Counted from the stretch's first letter, positions 39,001 through 48,744 are shown. The stretch: DNA of 64,000 nucleotides from Streptomyces sp. NBC_00193 (GCF_026342735.1 NZ_JAPEMM010000001.1:2728001-2792000), one strand, 5' to 3'. Notes: generated from the sequence alone by a model not told the origin. Numbers and translations are program-made.

Positions 39001-39027
39001 AACGGATCCTACGGCGCCCGCATTCCC
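39001..39027 (-). promoter_or_regulatory. SigR-type promoter of trxB-trxA
   Basis: On the minus strand GGGAAT (39027-39022) and GTT (39003-39001) are separated by exactly 18 bases. That equals the published SigR consensus GGAAT-N18-GTT, and the GTT is followed by GGG. The predicted start of transcription is about 65 bases before the trxB GTG. Confidence 0.88.
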
Positions 39028-39054
39028 GAGTTTTCCCCCGGGCTTTCCGGTCTT

Positions 39055-40017
39055 TCAGCTCCTGGGATAGGTACGGGTGAGCAGAGGCTTTCCGGGCGCG
39101 GCCGAGGGGTCGGTGACGCAGGCGGAGCCGACGAGATAGGCGTCCACGGAGGCGGGGTCGCCGGGGTGGGGCAGGACGAGGAGGAAGACGTCCTTGCCCT
39201 CGTAGGTGCCGGACTCGAAGCCCAGCGGGGTCTCGGTCCGGCCGGTGGCCTTCTGGACGCAGGCGGGTGCCTTGGGCGCCCCGCCGTCGCCCGGGGCGAG
39301 GCTCGGTTCGGACGCGGGGCTGTTCTCCACTCCGAAGGTGTTGTTCCGCTCCCCCGCAGCCTGGTCGCCACGGGCGGCGGAGGCGAGGAGCTGGCGCACC
39401 GTGCCGGGGAGCCCCTGAGCGGTGTACTCGGGCGTGCCGGATCCGGACTGCGCGGTGGATGCGTCGCTCCGCGCGGTCATGTCCTGGCCGGCCTGGTCGC
39501 CGGACGTCAGGCCGAACACCAGGACACCGGCGGCGCACGCCGCGAGCAGCCCGCCCGCAAGAGCGACGCGGCGGCGTGCGCGACGCCGTCCGGGGCCGGT
39601 TGCGCCGGCCGGGTGACCGGAGGGCCGCAGGGCGCCCTTCTCACCGAGCGGGGCGGCGGGCGTTTCACGTGAAACATCGGGACCGTCGGGACCGGGCGAC
39701 CCGTCGGCCGCTCCGGCGGGGCTGACGGGCTCGGGCTCCCTGTGCGGCGCGGTGGCGTCGAGGAGTGCTTCGGCGGCGAGGGCCGCGTCGATCCGGCCGG
39801 AGATGTCGGCGGGCATCCGGGCGGGGCCGGGCAGGGTGCCGAGCAGGGCCCGGATCTCCTCCAGGGAGGCACGGACGTCCGCGCACAGGGGGCAGGCGCC
39901 GAGATGGCTGCGTACCTCCGCCGTGCGCGACGGGGAGAGGAGGCCTTCCGCCAGCTCGGAGATCTCCGAGACGTCGGGGTGCCCGATCGTGCCGGTCGCG
40001 CCGGTTGTGGGGTTCAC
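39055..40017 (-). CDS. Anti-sigma factor (zinc-binding, membrane-anchored), partner of SigM-like sigma factor
   Basis: 320 residues. The N-terminal domain has the ZAS zinc motif H-x3-C-x2-C in SHLGACPLCADV (about 37-48), which grips ECF sigma factors. A linker holds a parS site read as DVSRET, then one membrane segment (about 148-170, VALAGGLLAACAAGVLVFGL). The outer domain is about 150 residues with two cysteines. The GTG start overlaps the sigma-gene stop by four bases (GTGA), the usual sigma/anti-sigma arrangement. Both zinc cysteines are present, so redox response is possible. The inducing signal is unknown. Confidence 0.9.
   Translation of the reverse strand: MNPTTGATGTIGHPDVSEISELAEGLLSPSRTAEVRSHLGACPLCADVRASLEEIRALLGTLPGPARMPADISGRIDAALAAEALLDATAPHREPEPVSPAGAADGSPGPDGPDVSRETPAAPLGEKGALRPSGHPAGATGPGRRRARRRVALAGGLLAACAAGVLVFGLTSGDQAGQDMTARSDASTAQSGSGTPEYTAQGLPGTVRQLLASAARGDQAAGERNNTFGVENSPASEPSLAPGDGGAPKAPACVQKATGRTETPLGFESGTYEGKDVFLLVLPHPGDPASVDAYLVGSACVTDPSAAPGKPLLTRTYPRS
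39662..39675. other. parS site inside the anti-sigma gene
   Basis: A perfect GTTTCACGTGAAAC in the linker-coding region, read as Val-Ser-Arg-Glu-Thr on the minus strand. Confidence 0.95.
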
Positions 40018-40718
40018 GCTCGTCCACCTCCGCCCTTCACTGCGTTGGGATCCGGGGTCGGGTCCCCGCGGTCTGCCGCCGGTGGGACGGTTGTCCCCGG
40101 TGTCCGGTTCCTTCCCCGCTCGGTATCGGTGTTATCCCCGGTATGCGTGCGCAGATGAGTGAGGAGCGGGACGAGTTTGGCCCTGCCGCGGGCGCAGCGG
40201 CTCTTCACGGTGCCGACGGGGACGTCGAGGATGCGGGCGGCCTCGGCGACGGGGTAGCCCTGCATGTCGACGAGGACGAGGGCGGCCCGCTGATCGGCCG
40301 GGAGGGTGCTCAGGGCGGCCAGTAGCTGCCGGTGGAGGTCCTGGCGCTCCGCGGGGGCCTCGGCGGACTCGTGGGGCTCCAGGAGGCGCTCCAGGCGGTC
40401 CGTGTCGTCGAGGGGTGACGTCCTGCGGGAGGCGGCCTTGCGGGCCCGGTCCAGGCAGGCGTTCACGGTGATGCGGTGCAGCCAGGTCGTGACGGCGGAT
40501 TCGCCGCGGAAGGTGTGCGCGGCGCGGTAGGCGGAGACGAGGGCGTCCTGCACGGCGTCGGCGGCCTCCTCCCGGTCGCCGAGGGTGCGCAGGGCTACGG
40601 CCCAGAGCCGGTCGCGGTGCCTGCGCACGAGCTCACCGAAGGCGTCCGGGTCACCGGCGGCGTGCAGCGACAGGAGCTCCTGGTCGCTGCTGCCGCCGAT
40701 GGGTGTCGCCTCGTCCAA
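40014..40718 (-). CDS. sigM: RNA polymerase ECF sigma factor SigM
   Basis: 234 residues. Region 2 has AGDPDAFGELVRRHRDRLWAVALRTLGD and EEAADAVQDALVSAYRA. Region 4 has PADQRAALVLVDMQGYPVAEAARILDVPVGTVKSRCARGRAKL. The Pro/Thr/Gly-rich C-terminal tail of about 40 residues is extra to the core. The start is a TTG at 40718, with AAGGGGG upstream; no better start is seen. It is followed by its anti-sigma gene. The name follows the gene order recalled from S. coelicolor (sigM beside trxB-trxA). Confidence 0.93.
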   Translation of the reverse strand: MDEATPIGGSSDQELLSLHAAGDPDAFGELVRRHRDRLWAVALRTLGDREEAADAVQDALVSAYRAAHTFRGESAVTTWLHRITVNACLDRARKAASRRTSPLDDTDRLERLLEPHESAEAPAERQDLHRQLLAALSTLPADQRAALVLVDMQGYPVAEAARILDVPVGTVKSRCARGRAKLVPLLTHLRTHTGDNTDTERGRNRTPGTTVPPAADRGDPTPDPNAVKGGGGRA

Positions 40719-40742
40719 AGCCGCCCCCTTCGCTGCTGCCGG

Positions 40743-42470
40743 TCAGCCTGTGAACTTCACGTCGGTGATGGCCTGCTTGTACCCGGCACCGCTGCCGCCC
40801 TCGGGGGGAGCCCACGGCATGGCGGTCATCCACAGGAGGACGTACCGGGTCTTGACCGGCTCTTCGACGGTCAGGGTGAAGCTGCTGTCGGAGGTTTTGG
40901 CCGTGGCCAGCTTCGGCATGGAGGAGACCGTGCCGGAGGGGGCGAGGGAGTCGACCGCGTAGAGCGTGGTGGTGGTGTGGTTGCCCGCGAACCGCACCTC
41001 TATGGAGGCACTGGTGACCTCGTGCTCGGATCCGAGATCGTAGACGATGCCGACGCCGGCCTTGATGGACGGCTTCAGATCGGGACCGTCGAGGTAGTAC
41101 TTGGTGCGCCAGTACGTGGTGGAATCCCTGTCGTAGGTGTTCCTGACGGATCCCGCGTCCTGGGGCTTGTCGTCGGGTGCGTACTCGCGTGCACCGGTGA
41201 TGGTCAGGAGCGCCGGTGCCTTTTTCTCCTCGATGTCCGCGGGCTTCTGCTGCGTGGTCTGGCTGCCGTTGGTGCTGCCCTGGTTGCTCCGGTTGAGCAG
41301 GGTGTCGGCGAGCTGCCAGCTGCCCAGACCGAGGGCGGCGATCAGCAGGGCGGCCACGCCCCACTTGAGGACGCGCCCGGTACGGCTCGTCAGGGGCGGC
41401 GGCGGGGGGACGACGGTGAGGACCTGCGCGGTGGGCATGCCGGGGCCCTGGGGCCTGCCGTAGCTGCCCTGCTGGTAGGTGGTGTGCTGGTACTCCGGAG
41501 GCGCGGTGAAGGTGGGCTCCGGCGGCCGGATGCGGGGCATCGCGGCCACGGCCTTGGAGAGCTCTTCCGGAGTGGTGCAGGCGGGTTCCTGACGGGAGGC
41601 GGTGGCCCCGTCGTTGGCGAGGGCGCGCATGGCCAGCTCGCCCAGACCCCGGTGCACGCCCGCGCGGACCTGGTCGGGGGCGATCAGGCCGACGCCCTTG
41701 GGCAGGCCGGTGAGGCCGTAGGCGTCGTTCTCGTAGGGCCAGCGCTGGGTCAGCGAGGCGTACAGGAGGGCGCCGATGGCCTCGGTGTCCGTGCGCTGCG
41801 GGGTCTCGCTGGTGATGCCGCGCAGGGCGGCGTTCACGGCGAGGCCGCGGATGCGGTACTGGCCCGTGGAGGTGCGCAGTATCGCGCTGGGGGTCAGGCG
41901 CAGGTGCGCCAGGCCCTCGCGGTGTGCGGCGGCCATGGCCTGGGAGACCTGGCTGACGAGCTGGTAGGCCTCGTGCGGCTCCATGGGGCCGGCGGCGAGG
42001 ACCGCGGTGAGCTCCGTGGCGTCGGGCAGCCACTCGTGGACGACGTAGACGAGGTCGTTCTCCTCCACGGCGTCGAGGACCTGGACGAACCGGGGGTCGC
42101 CGAGCAGGGCCGAGGAGCGGGCGGCGGCCAGGACGGCGCGGGCCCGCGCGTGGTCGGCGGGCAGCAGGTGGACGCCCACGGCCCGGCGCAGCTTCTCGTC
42201 CATCGCACGCCAGCTGCTGAATCCGTCCAGACGGGTGACGCATTCTTCGAGCCGGTAGCGTCGGGCCAGCTTGTGGCCGCTGTGCAGTTCGGGCGCGGCA
42301 GCAGGTGCCGGGGTCCTGCGGTCGCCGTCCTTCTCGGGCATGGTTCCGTCCGCGGCTTGTCCGTTCTGGGTGTCCACCCCGTCGGCCGTGGCCTGGGCCG
42401 TCTCCGCGGCCAGCGGCTCGTCGCCGCTGTTGTCGGCCACGTCGACGGCAGCCGTGCTACGTTCCGCCAC
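40743..42470 (-). CDS. Membrane pseudokinase associated with MurJ
   Basis: About 575 residues. The kinase-like domain (about 70-330) has lost the usual key residues: the VAIK position reads GVHLL, HRD is replaced by HLRLTPSAIL, and DFG is replaced by RGL. So it should bind partners rather than phosphorylate. One membrane segment lies near 370-390, followed by an outer galactose-binding-like domain of about 150 residues (VYDLGSEHEVTSASIEVRF). The same layout in mycobacterial MviN regulates lipid II flipping through FhaA. The GTG at 42470 has GGAGGCGGGG upstream; a longer reading to 42539 is less likely. It lies directly after murJ on the same strand. Confidence 0.88.
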   Translation of the reverse strand: MAERSTAAVDVADNSGDEPLAAETAQATADGVDTQNGQAADGTMPEKDGDRRTPAPAAAPELHSGHKLARRYRLEECVTRLDGFSSWRAMDEKLRRAVGVHLLPADHARARAVLAAARSSALLGDPRFVQVLDAVEENDLVYVVHEWLPDATELTAVLAAGPMEPHEAYQLVSQVSQAMAAAHREGLAHLRLTPSAILRTSTGQYRIRGLAVNAALRGITSETPQRTDTEAIGALLYASLTQRWPYENDAYGLTGLPKGVGLIAPDQVRAGVHRGLGELAMRALANDGATASRQEPACTTPEELSKAVAAMPRIRPPEPTFTAPPEYQHTTYQQGSYGRPQGPGMPTAQVLTVVPPPPPLTSRTGRVLKWGVAALLIAALGLGSWQLADTLLNRSNQGSTNGSQTTQQKPADIEEKKAPALLTITGAREYAPDDKPQDAGSVRNTYDRDSTTYWRTKYYLDGPDLKPSIKAGVGIVYDLGSEHEVTSASIEVRFAGNHTTTTLYAVDSLAPSGTVSSMPKLATAKTSDSSFTLTVEEPVKTRYVLLWMTAMPWAPPEGGSGAGYKQAITDVKFTG

Positions 42471-42587
42471 CGTCGTCCCCGCCTCCCCATCCGTTGCGCG
42501 CTGTCGCCCAGTCTGCGAAGCCATGCCAATTGTGCCCACAGTCCACCGATCTGCACGACACGCCAGAGGACAGGATGGTTGTACGCA

Positions 42588-44765
42588 TCAGCGCCCCAGG
42601 CGCCCGCGGACCATCCCGACCATGGCGTTGAGTTCTTCGATGCGCATCCGCTTGGCGGCGACGAGGAACACCGCCGCCAGGGAGATGCCGCCGGCCACCA
42701 GGGCGGTGAGGGAACCGAGGGCTCCGCTGCCGATGAAGTGCAGGACGGCGAAGGCGACGGCGCCGGCCACGGCGGCGGCGGGGACGCAGGCGCCGATGAG
42801 CCGGGTGTAGGTGCGCATCACGTGCGCCCCGTCGAGATCGCCGCCGAGGCGGGTGCGCAGTCGGCGCCAGGCGACACCGACGCCCACGGCGTAGCCGAGG
42901 CCGTAGGCGGCGGCCATGCCGACGACGGCCCAGCGGGCGGGGAGCACGAAGAAGGCGACGGCGGACATGCCCGCGTTGACGGCGGCCACGATGACCGTGT
43001 TGTAGAAGGGCGTCCGGGTGTCCTCGTAGGCGTAGAAGCCGCGCAGGACCACGTACTGGACGGAGTAGGGGATCAGTCCGAGGCCGAAGGCCATCAGGAT
43101 GAAGCCGATGTTCTGGGCGCTCTGGGTGCCGGAACCGGCGTAGAGCAGGCCTGCCATGGGGACGCCGAGGGCGAGGAACGCGAAGGCGCAGGGCACGATC
43201 GCGACGGCCGAGGTGCGCAGTCCGTAGGAGATGTCGTCACGGACGGCGGAGGCGTCGCCGTCGTGGGCGGACCGGGAAATGCGCGGCAGGACGGCGGTCA
43301 TGACGGAGACGGTGATGATGGCCTGCGGCATCTGCCAGAGCAGTAGGGCGTAGTTGTAGCCGGTGATGCCGGTACCGCCGTGGCCCTGCTTGTCGGCGAC
43401 CTCGCCCGCCCAGGTGGCGAGCTGGGTGACGACGATGAGGCCGAGCTGGTTGGCGAGGACGAAGAAGAACGTCCACTTGGCCAGGCCGGCGGCCTTGCCG
43501 AGGCCGTGGCCCTTCCAGTCGAACCGCAGGCGCGGCTTGAAGCCGGCGTCGCGCAGGTAGGGAAGCATCGCCAGGGACTGGACGACGAGGCCGAGCAGGG
43601 TGCCGAGGCCCAGGAGCCGGACGCCTTCGGGGGTGATGCCGGCCTCGGTGACGCCCGTGGTGGTGAAGCCGCCGAAGGCCCAGATGAAGGCGCCGAAGGT
43701 GGCGATGACGACGATGTTGTTGAGGACCGGGGTCCACATCATCGCGCCGAACCGGCCGCGGGCGTTGAGGATCTGACCGAGGACCACGTGCACGCCCATG
43801 AAGAACATGGTGGGCAGGCAGTAGTGGGCGAAGGCGACGGCGACGTCCAGGCGCGCGGGGTCGTCGGCGATCTTCTGCGACATCATGCCGATGAACAGCG
43901 GGGCCGCGAGCACGCAGACCACGGTGACGGCGCCCAGCAGGACCATGACGAGGGTCAGCAGCCGGTTGGCGTACGCCTCTCCCCCGTCCTCGTCGTTCTT
44001 CATCGCGCGCACGAGCTGCGGGATGAAGACGGCGTTGAGGGCGCCGCCGCCGACCAGGACGTAGATCATCGTCGGCAGGGTGTTGGCGACCTGGTAGCTG
44101 TCGTTGAGGGTGGCGACGCCGATCGCACCGGCGATCACGAGGGTCCGCAGGAAGCCGGTGATGCGGGAGACGATGGTGCCGGCGGCCATCAAGGCGCTGG
44201 ACTTGAGCAGGCTGGAGGCGCGTCCGGCGGGCTTGCTCGGTGCCGGGGCGGCCACGGGCGCGTCCTCGGCGGGCGTGCGGGGCGCCGCGTCCTGGTCCCG
44301 GTAGAGGTGGGCGAAGGCGTCGGGGCGGGGGTCCTGGTCGGCGGCCTTGGTCACGAGGGAGTCCACGCCGACGAACTGCGTGGTCGTGGCGTGGTCGCCG
44401 TAGGGAAGGTGCCGGGAGGGGCCGTCCGGCTCGGGCGGCGGGGTCTGGGCCCACACCCTCGGGTCCGGGGCGTAGGAGGGGGCCGCCGGGGCCGCGTAGA
44501 GCGGGCCGGGCTCCTGGAAGGTGCCGGGCGGTGGCGGCGGGTGCGAGGCCCGGTCGTAGAGGACCTCCGCCACCGGATCCTGGGCGGAGAGGTCCTGCGC
44601 CCGGTACGGGTCGTAGGCGTAGGCGTCCTGGACATAGGGGTCGTGGTCCGGCGCGGGCGCGGGCGCGGGAACCTGCCCCGGCACCGGGGCGCCGGGGGCA
44701 GTGCCCTGGGAGGGCGCAGGCCCGCCAGTGCCCTGCGCGCGGTCACCTTCGTACGGCGCGTTCAT
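42588..44765 (-). CDS. murJ: Lipid II flippase MurJ (MviN)
   Basis: 725 residues. A long Pro/Ala/Asp-rich cytoplasmic N-terminus (about 1-190) precedes some 14 membrane helices with the MurJ/MOP pattern. The first helix (AAGTIVSRITGFLRTLVIAGAIG) begins with conserved SRITGFLR. MurJ moves lipid II across the membrane for peptidoglycan synthesis. ATG 44765 has GAGGTGGGG upstream. It stands between the DUF6049 gene and the pseudokinase gene on one strand. Confidence 0.96.
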   Translation of the reverse strand: MNAPYEGDRAQGTGGPAPSQGTAPGAPVPGQVPAPAPAPDHDPYVQDAYAYDPYRAQDLSAQDPVAEVLYDRASHPPPPPGTFQEPGPLYAAPAAPSYAPDPRVWAQTPPPEPDGPSRHLPYGDHATTTQFVGVDSLVTKAADQDPRPDAFAHLYRDQDAAPRTPAEDAPVAAPAPSKPAGRASSLLKSSALMAAGTIVSRITGFLRTLVIAGAIGVATLNDSYQVANTLPTMIYVLVGGGALNAVFIPQLVRAMKNDEDGGEAYANRLLTLVMVLLGAVTVVCVLAAPLFIGMMSQKIADDPARLDVAVAFAHYCLPTMFFMGVHVVLGQILNARGRFGAMMWTPVLNNIVVIATFGAFIWAFGGFTTTGVTEAGITPEGVRLLGLGTLLGLVVQSLAMLPYLRDAGFKPRLRFDWKGHGLGKAAGLAKWTFFFVLANQLGLIVVTQLATWAGEVADKQGHGGTGITGYNYALLLWQMPQAIITVSVMTAVLPRISRSAHDGDASAVRDDISYGLRTSAVAIVPCAFAFLALGVPMAGLLYAGSGTQSAQNIGFILMAFGLGLIPYSVQYVVLRGFYAYEDTRTPFYNTVIVAAVNAGMSAVAFFVLPARWAVVGMAAAYGLGYAVGVGVAWRRLRTRLGGDLDGAHVMRTYTRLIGACVPAAAVAGAVAFAVLHFIGSGALGSLTALVAGGISLAAVFLVAAKRMRIEELNAMVGMVRGRLGR

Positions 44766-44811
44766 CGAAACCCCACCTCATCGTCCCCAGGCCGACCGGC
44801 CACGGCATCGC

Positions 44812-47082
44812 TCAACGGTCCACTGTCTCACCCGTGCCGGACGGGTCCGCGCTTTGCGGTCCGGTGTCCGGGGACTCGTCACTCTGCTGCGTGCTCTCCT
44901 CTGCGGCGGTGCGTGCCGCGACACGCTTGCGGCTGGCGTACATCTTGATGCCGGCCAGCACGAGGAGGAGGACACCGCCCGCGATGACGAGCATGACGGT
45001 CGGGGTCACCTCCGTGGCTTCGACGGTGAACTTGCGGGCCTTTCCGTAGGGCACGCCGTCGGTGGTGAAGAGCTGGGCCGTCACCGAGACGGGGCCGCTC
45101 GCGGTGGCGTTGGCGGGGAACTTCACGGTCTGGCTGTGCCCGCCCTGGATCGCGACTTCCTGCTGGGCCTCGCCGCTGTCGCCGAACATCAGGCGGGTCG
45201 GGTTGGCGGACTGCAGCCGAAGGACCAGGTTGTGGGTGTCCTGGACGAGGCTGTTCTGGACGGTGACCGGGATGGTCGCGCTGTGTCCGGAGAGCGTCGC
45301 GTCGGACTTCGGGATGATCTTGACCTTCTCGGTGAGCCGGACCAGGTACTGCTGCACCTGGTCCCGGTAGGCCCGGGCCGGGTCGGGCCGGCCGCGCCAC
45401 GAGGAGGACATCTCCCGGTTGGTGGTGTTGCCGAAGGGGATCTCGACGCGGTCGGGCGCGGTCAGGATCACCTTGAAGTGGCCGAGCGTGTTCTCGGTGG
45501 TGCGGATCTTCTCGAAGGCGGAGACCGGCAGTTCCTGCTTGCTCAGCGCCTCGGGGTACTGGCCGGCTCCCGGGACCTGGGTGGCGGCGCGGGGGTCGGG
45601 GGTCGCCGCGGCGGCCGCCTCCAGGTCCACGCCCTGGCTCCAGCGGCCCGACTGCAGACCCCGGATGGCGGCGGCCATCGTCTGTGCCTGGCTGGCGCTG
45701 GGCATCCGCTGCGGAGCGACGACGAAGCTGCGCTGGTTGTCGGTCTTCTGCAGGTTCAGGGCGAGGGTCTGGGCGAGGAACTGCTGCACCGCGAGGGTGG
45801 AGTTCCCGGCGCGGAGCATGTCGCCCCTGAACGCGAGGGAGAGTCCGGCGTCGGCGACGACGGCCGTGGTGCCCGCGCCGATGGGCCGCGCGGCCGACGG
45901 GGTGTAGCCGAGGGCGCCGGTCTCCTGGAGGCTGTCGCTGCGGGTGAGGACGTTGTGGGCGCCGGCCGACGTCGCGACGTTGACGATCGACGGGTCGATG
46001 GCGCCTTCCACGGGCCAGGAGAAGTCGGTGCTCGCGGGGACGTGCAGGACGGTCTCCACGGCCTGCTTCGCCTTGTCCGTGGCCGGCCGCAGCTGTCCCA
46101 GGGTGCCGGAGACGTCCTTGCCGCGGTGGGCGAGCGAGGCGATGTCCGGATCCGCGAAGGGCAGTGCGACGACCTTCTTGCCCTGGACGGCGCTTTCCAG
46201 CGAGCTCAGCCACTGCTCGGCGATGGCCTTGTTCTTGCCCGGGACGGTCCGGCCCTCGGGGGTGCGGACCCGGTATCCCTTTGTCATGGCGTCGACGGTG
46301 TAGAGCAGGTCCGGATCGATGACCCAGGTGATGGGAAGGTCCTTGCCGAGGGTGACCATCTGCTCCAGGCGGCCGCCGGTCCGCAGCTCGTCGGCGAGGC
46401 TGTCGTCGAGGAAGACGGGGGTCTGCAGCTCGTCCGAGCCGGTCTCCGAGGTCAAGTGCGTGGTGGAGATCAACGGCCAGGCGTACGCGAGCTGCGAGCG
46501 CTTGGCGGCCGGCTCCGGCTGCCAGGGCAGGAAGGTCCGCTTGATGCCGAGGACCTGCTCGTACTGGCGGCTCTCGGTCTCCCCGGACACGGAGACGCCG
46601 AGCTGGTAGACGCCGTCCTCGTCCAGGTCCAGCTTGTTCACCGGAACCTTGAGGGTGAAGGGCTGGCTGACCTTCGAAGGCAGCGAATCGATCTTCACCG
46701 CGAACTCAGGGCCGACTTCCGCCGGGTCGGTGCCCGCCCGGAATCCGCCGCGCTCGGCGGCCTCGTCGATGGAGCTGCGGTCCCCCAGCGCCGGCCCGAC
46801 CCGCAGACCCACGTGTGCGTCGGTGATCTTCTCGGAGCCGTTGTTCACGACGGTGCCCGAGATGGTGAGGGTGTCGCCCTTGACCGGCGCGCTCGGTGTC
46901 AGGGCGTCGAGCTGGATGTCGACGGCGGTGGCCGCGGTCTCGGCGGCCTGGGCTTCGGGCACGTGCGAGTAGACCAGGCCGGCGAGTACCGGCGTCCCGG
47001 CGAGCAGGACGACGGCACGTCGCAGCCAGCGCCGCCGGGCAGGAGCGAGGGACGCCCCCTGGATGTCTGCCGCATCGGCCAA
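44812..47082 (-). CDS. DUF6049 family secreted, membrane-anchored protein
   Basis: 756 residues from a TTG at 47082. A membrane or signal segment lies near 21-38 (RRAVVLLAGTPVLAGLVYS). The outer part holds a beta-sandwich-like N-domain (about 50-180), a central domain, and a C-terminal region with another immunoglobulin-like stretch (about 600-690). One membrane segment near 695-717 and a charged tail complete it. The DUF6049 group is conserved upstream of murJ in Streptomyces; the function is unknown, and a role in wall assembly is inferred from the operon. It is divergent from cca. Confidence 0.87.
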   Translation of the reverse strand: MADAADIQGASLAPARRRWLRRAVVLLAGTPVLAGLVYSHVPEAQAAETAATAVDIQLDALTPSAPVKGDTLTISGTVVNNGSEKITDAHVGLRVGPALGDRSSIDEAAERGGFRAGTDPAEVGPEFAVKIDSLPSKVSQPFTLKVPVNKLDLDEDGVYQLGVSVSGETESRQYEQVLGIKRTFLPWQPEPAAKRSQLAYAWPLISTTHLTSETGSDELQTPVFLDDSLADELRTGGRLEQMVTLGKDLPITWVIDPDLLYTVDAMTKGYRVRTPEGRTVPGKNKAIAEQWLSSLESAVQGKKVVALPFADPDIASLAHRGKDVSGTLGQLRPATDKAKQAVETVLHVPASTDFSWPVEGAIDPSIVNVATSAGAHNVLTRSDSLQETGALGYTPSAARPIGAGTTAVVADAGLSLAFRGDMLRAGNSTLAVQQFLAQTLALNLQKTDNQRSFVVAPQRMPSASQAQTMAAAIRGLQSGRWSQGVDLEAAAAATPDPRAATQVPGAGQYPEALSKQELPVSAFEKIRTTENTLGHFKVILTAPDRVEIPFGNTTNREMSSSWRGRPDPARAYRDQVQQYLVRLTEKVKIIPKSDATLSGHSATIPVTVQNSLVQDTHNLVLRLQSANPTRLMFGDSGEAQQEVAIQGGHSQTVKFPANATASGPVSVTAQLFTTDGVPYGKARKFTVEATEVTPTVMLVIAGGVLLLVLAGIKMYASRKRVAARTAAEESTQQSDESPDTGPQSADPSGTGETVDR

Positions 47083-47269
47083 CGCGCTCGCCCGTCCCTC
47101 GGAGTGTCAGTGGTCGTCGTTTGTGCGTCCACGCATGGTAACGAGGCCCGCTGTGCGCGAGTGCCGCGCCTTGCTCCACATGATCGGGCCCGCCCCGGAG
47201 CGGCCGCGGGCCGGGGTGGCCGCAAAACACGGGAGCTCGCGGCGGGCCGGGCACGTACCCTTTTCTGTT

Positions 47270-48712
47270 GTGCCGAACGCCAACGAAGACAACCCCAGTG
47301 TCCTGAATCACGGGCAGGCCCGCGCAGTGAGTGAACTGCTGCGGATCGCCCCTGTCGCCGACGAGCTCGGCCGCCGTTTCCAGGAGGCGGGTTTCCGCCT
47401 CGCCCTGGTCGGCGGGTCCGTCCGCGACGCGCTGCTCGGGCGCCTCGGCAATGATCTCGACTTCACCACCGATGCCCGGCCCGAGGACGTTCTCAAGATC
47501 ATCAGGCCGTGGGCTGACTCGGTCTGGGACGTCGGCATCGCCTTCGGCACGGTCGGTGCGCAGAAGGAGGGCTTCCAGATCGAGGTGACGACCTACCGGT
47601 CGGAGTCCTACGACCGGACCTCGCGCAAGCCCGAGGTCTCCTACGGCGACTCGATCGAGGAAGACCTCGTCCGCCGCGACTTCACGGTGAACGCGATGGC
47701 CGTCGCGCTCCCCGAGAAGGAGTTCGTGGACCCGCACGGCGGTCTGGAGGACCTCCAGGCGGGCGTGCTGCGCACCCCGGGCACTCCCGAGGACTCCTTC
47801 TCCGACGACCCGCTGCGCATGCTGCGGGCGGCGCGGTTCGCCGCGCAGCTCGACTTCGAGGTCGCCCCGGACGTGGTGGCGGCGATGACGGAGATGTCCG
47901 GCCGCATCGAGATCGTCTCGGCCGAGCGGGTCCAGGGCGAGCTGAACAAGCTCCTGCTGTCCGCACACCCGCGCAAGGGCCTGGGCCTCCTCGTGGACAC
48001 GGGGCTGGCCGAGCACGTGCTGCCGGAGCTGCCGGCGCTGCGGCTGGAGAGCGACGAGCACCACCGGCACAAGGACGTCTACGACCACTCGCTGATCGTG
48101 CTGGAGCAGGCGATCGCGCTGGAGGAGGACGGCCCGGACCTGGTGCTGCGGCTCGCGGCCCTGCTGCACGACATCGGCAAGCCCCGGACCCGCCGGTTCG
48201 AGAGCGACGGGCGGGTCTCCTTCCACCACCACGAGATGGTGGGCGCGAAGATGACCAAGAAGCGCATGACCGCGCTCAAGTACTCCAACGACATGGTCAA
48301 GGACGTGGCCCGGCTGGTGGAGCTGCACCTGCGCTTCCACGGGTACGGGGACGGGGAGTGGACCGACTCGGCCGTGCGGCGCTACGTCCGCGACGCCGGT
48401 CCGCTGCTGGACCGCCTGCACAAGCTGACCCGGTCCGACTGCACCACGCGCAACAAGCGCAAGGCGAACGCGCTCTCCCGCACCTACGACGGGCTGGAGG
48501 AGCGCATCGCCCAGCTGCAGGAGAGGGAGGAGCTGGACGCGATCCGGCCCGACCTCGACGGCAACGCGATCATGCGGGTCCTCGATGTGGGCCCCGGCCC
48601 GGTGATCGGCAAGGCGTACGCGTTCCTGCTGGAGCTGCGGCTGGAGAACGGTCCCATGGAGCACGACGCTGCGGTGGCCGCCCTCAAGGAGTGGTGGGCC
48701 GCTCAGGCCTGA
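47270..48712 (+). CDS. cca: CCA tRNA nucleotidyltransferase
   Basis: 480 residues from the GTG at 47270 (MPNANEDNPSVLNHG). The nucleotidyltransferase domain has LVGGSVRDALLGRLGNDLDF with the GGSVRD and DLD motifs; the DFTTDARPEDV segment follows. The C-terminal HD-type domain has HRHKDVYDHSL and ALLHDIGKPRT. It adds or repairs the 3' CCA of tRNAs. In Streptomyces two such genes may exist (CCA-adding and poly(A)-related); which this is cannot be told. Two parS sites follow the stop codon. Confidence 0.95.
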   Translation: MPNANEDNPSVLNHGQARAVSELLRIAPVADELGRRFQEAGFRLALVGGSVRDALLGRLGNDLDFTTDARPEDVLKIIRPWADSVWDVGIAFGTVGAQKEGFQIEVTTYRSESYDRTSRKPEVSYGDSIEEDLVRRDFTVNAMAVALPEKEFVDPHGGLEDLQAGVLRTPGTPEDSFSDDPLRMLRAARFAAQLDFEVAPDVVAAMTEMSGRIEIVSAERVQGELNKLLLSAHPRKGLGLLVDTGLAEHVLPELPALRLESDEHHRHKDVYDHSLIVLEQAIALEEDGPDLVLRLAALLHDIGKPRTRRFESDGRVSFHHHEMVGAKMTKKRMTALKYSNDMVKDVARLVELHLRFHGYGDGEWTDSAVRRYVRDAGPLLDRLHKLTRSDCTTRNKRKANALSRTYDGLEERIAQLQEREELDAIRPDLDGNAIMRVLDVGPGPVIGKAYAFLLELRLENGPMEHDAAVAALKEWWAAQA

Positions 48713-48730
48713 GGGCCCGGGCACCGCGAT

Positions 48731-48744
48731 GTTTCACGTGAAAC
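48731..48744. other. parS site (first of a tandem pair)
   Basis: A perfect GTTTCACGTGAAAC 19 bases after the cca stop codon; its centre is 53 bases from the next site. Confidence 0.95.
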
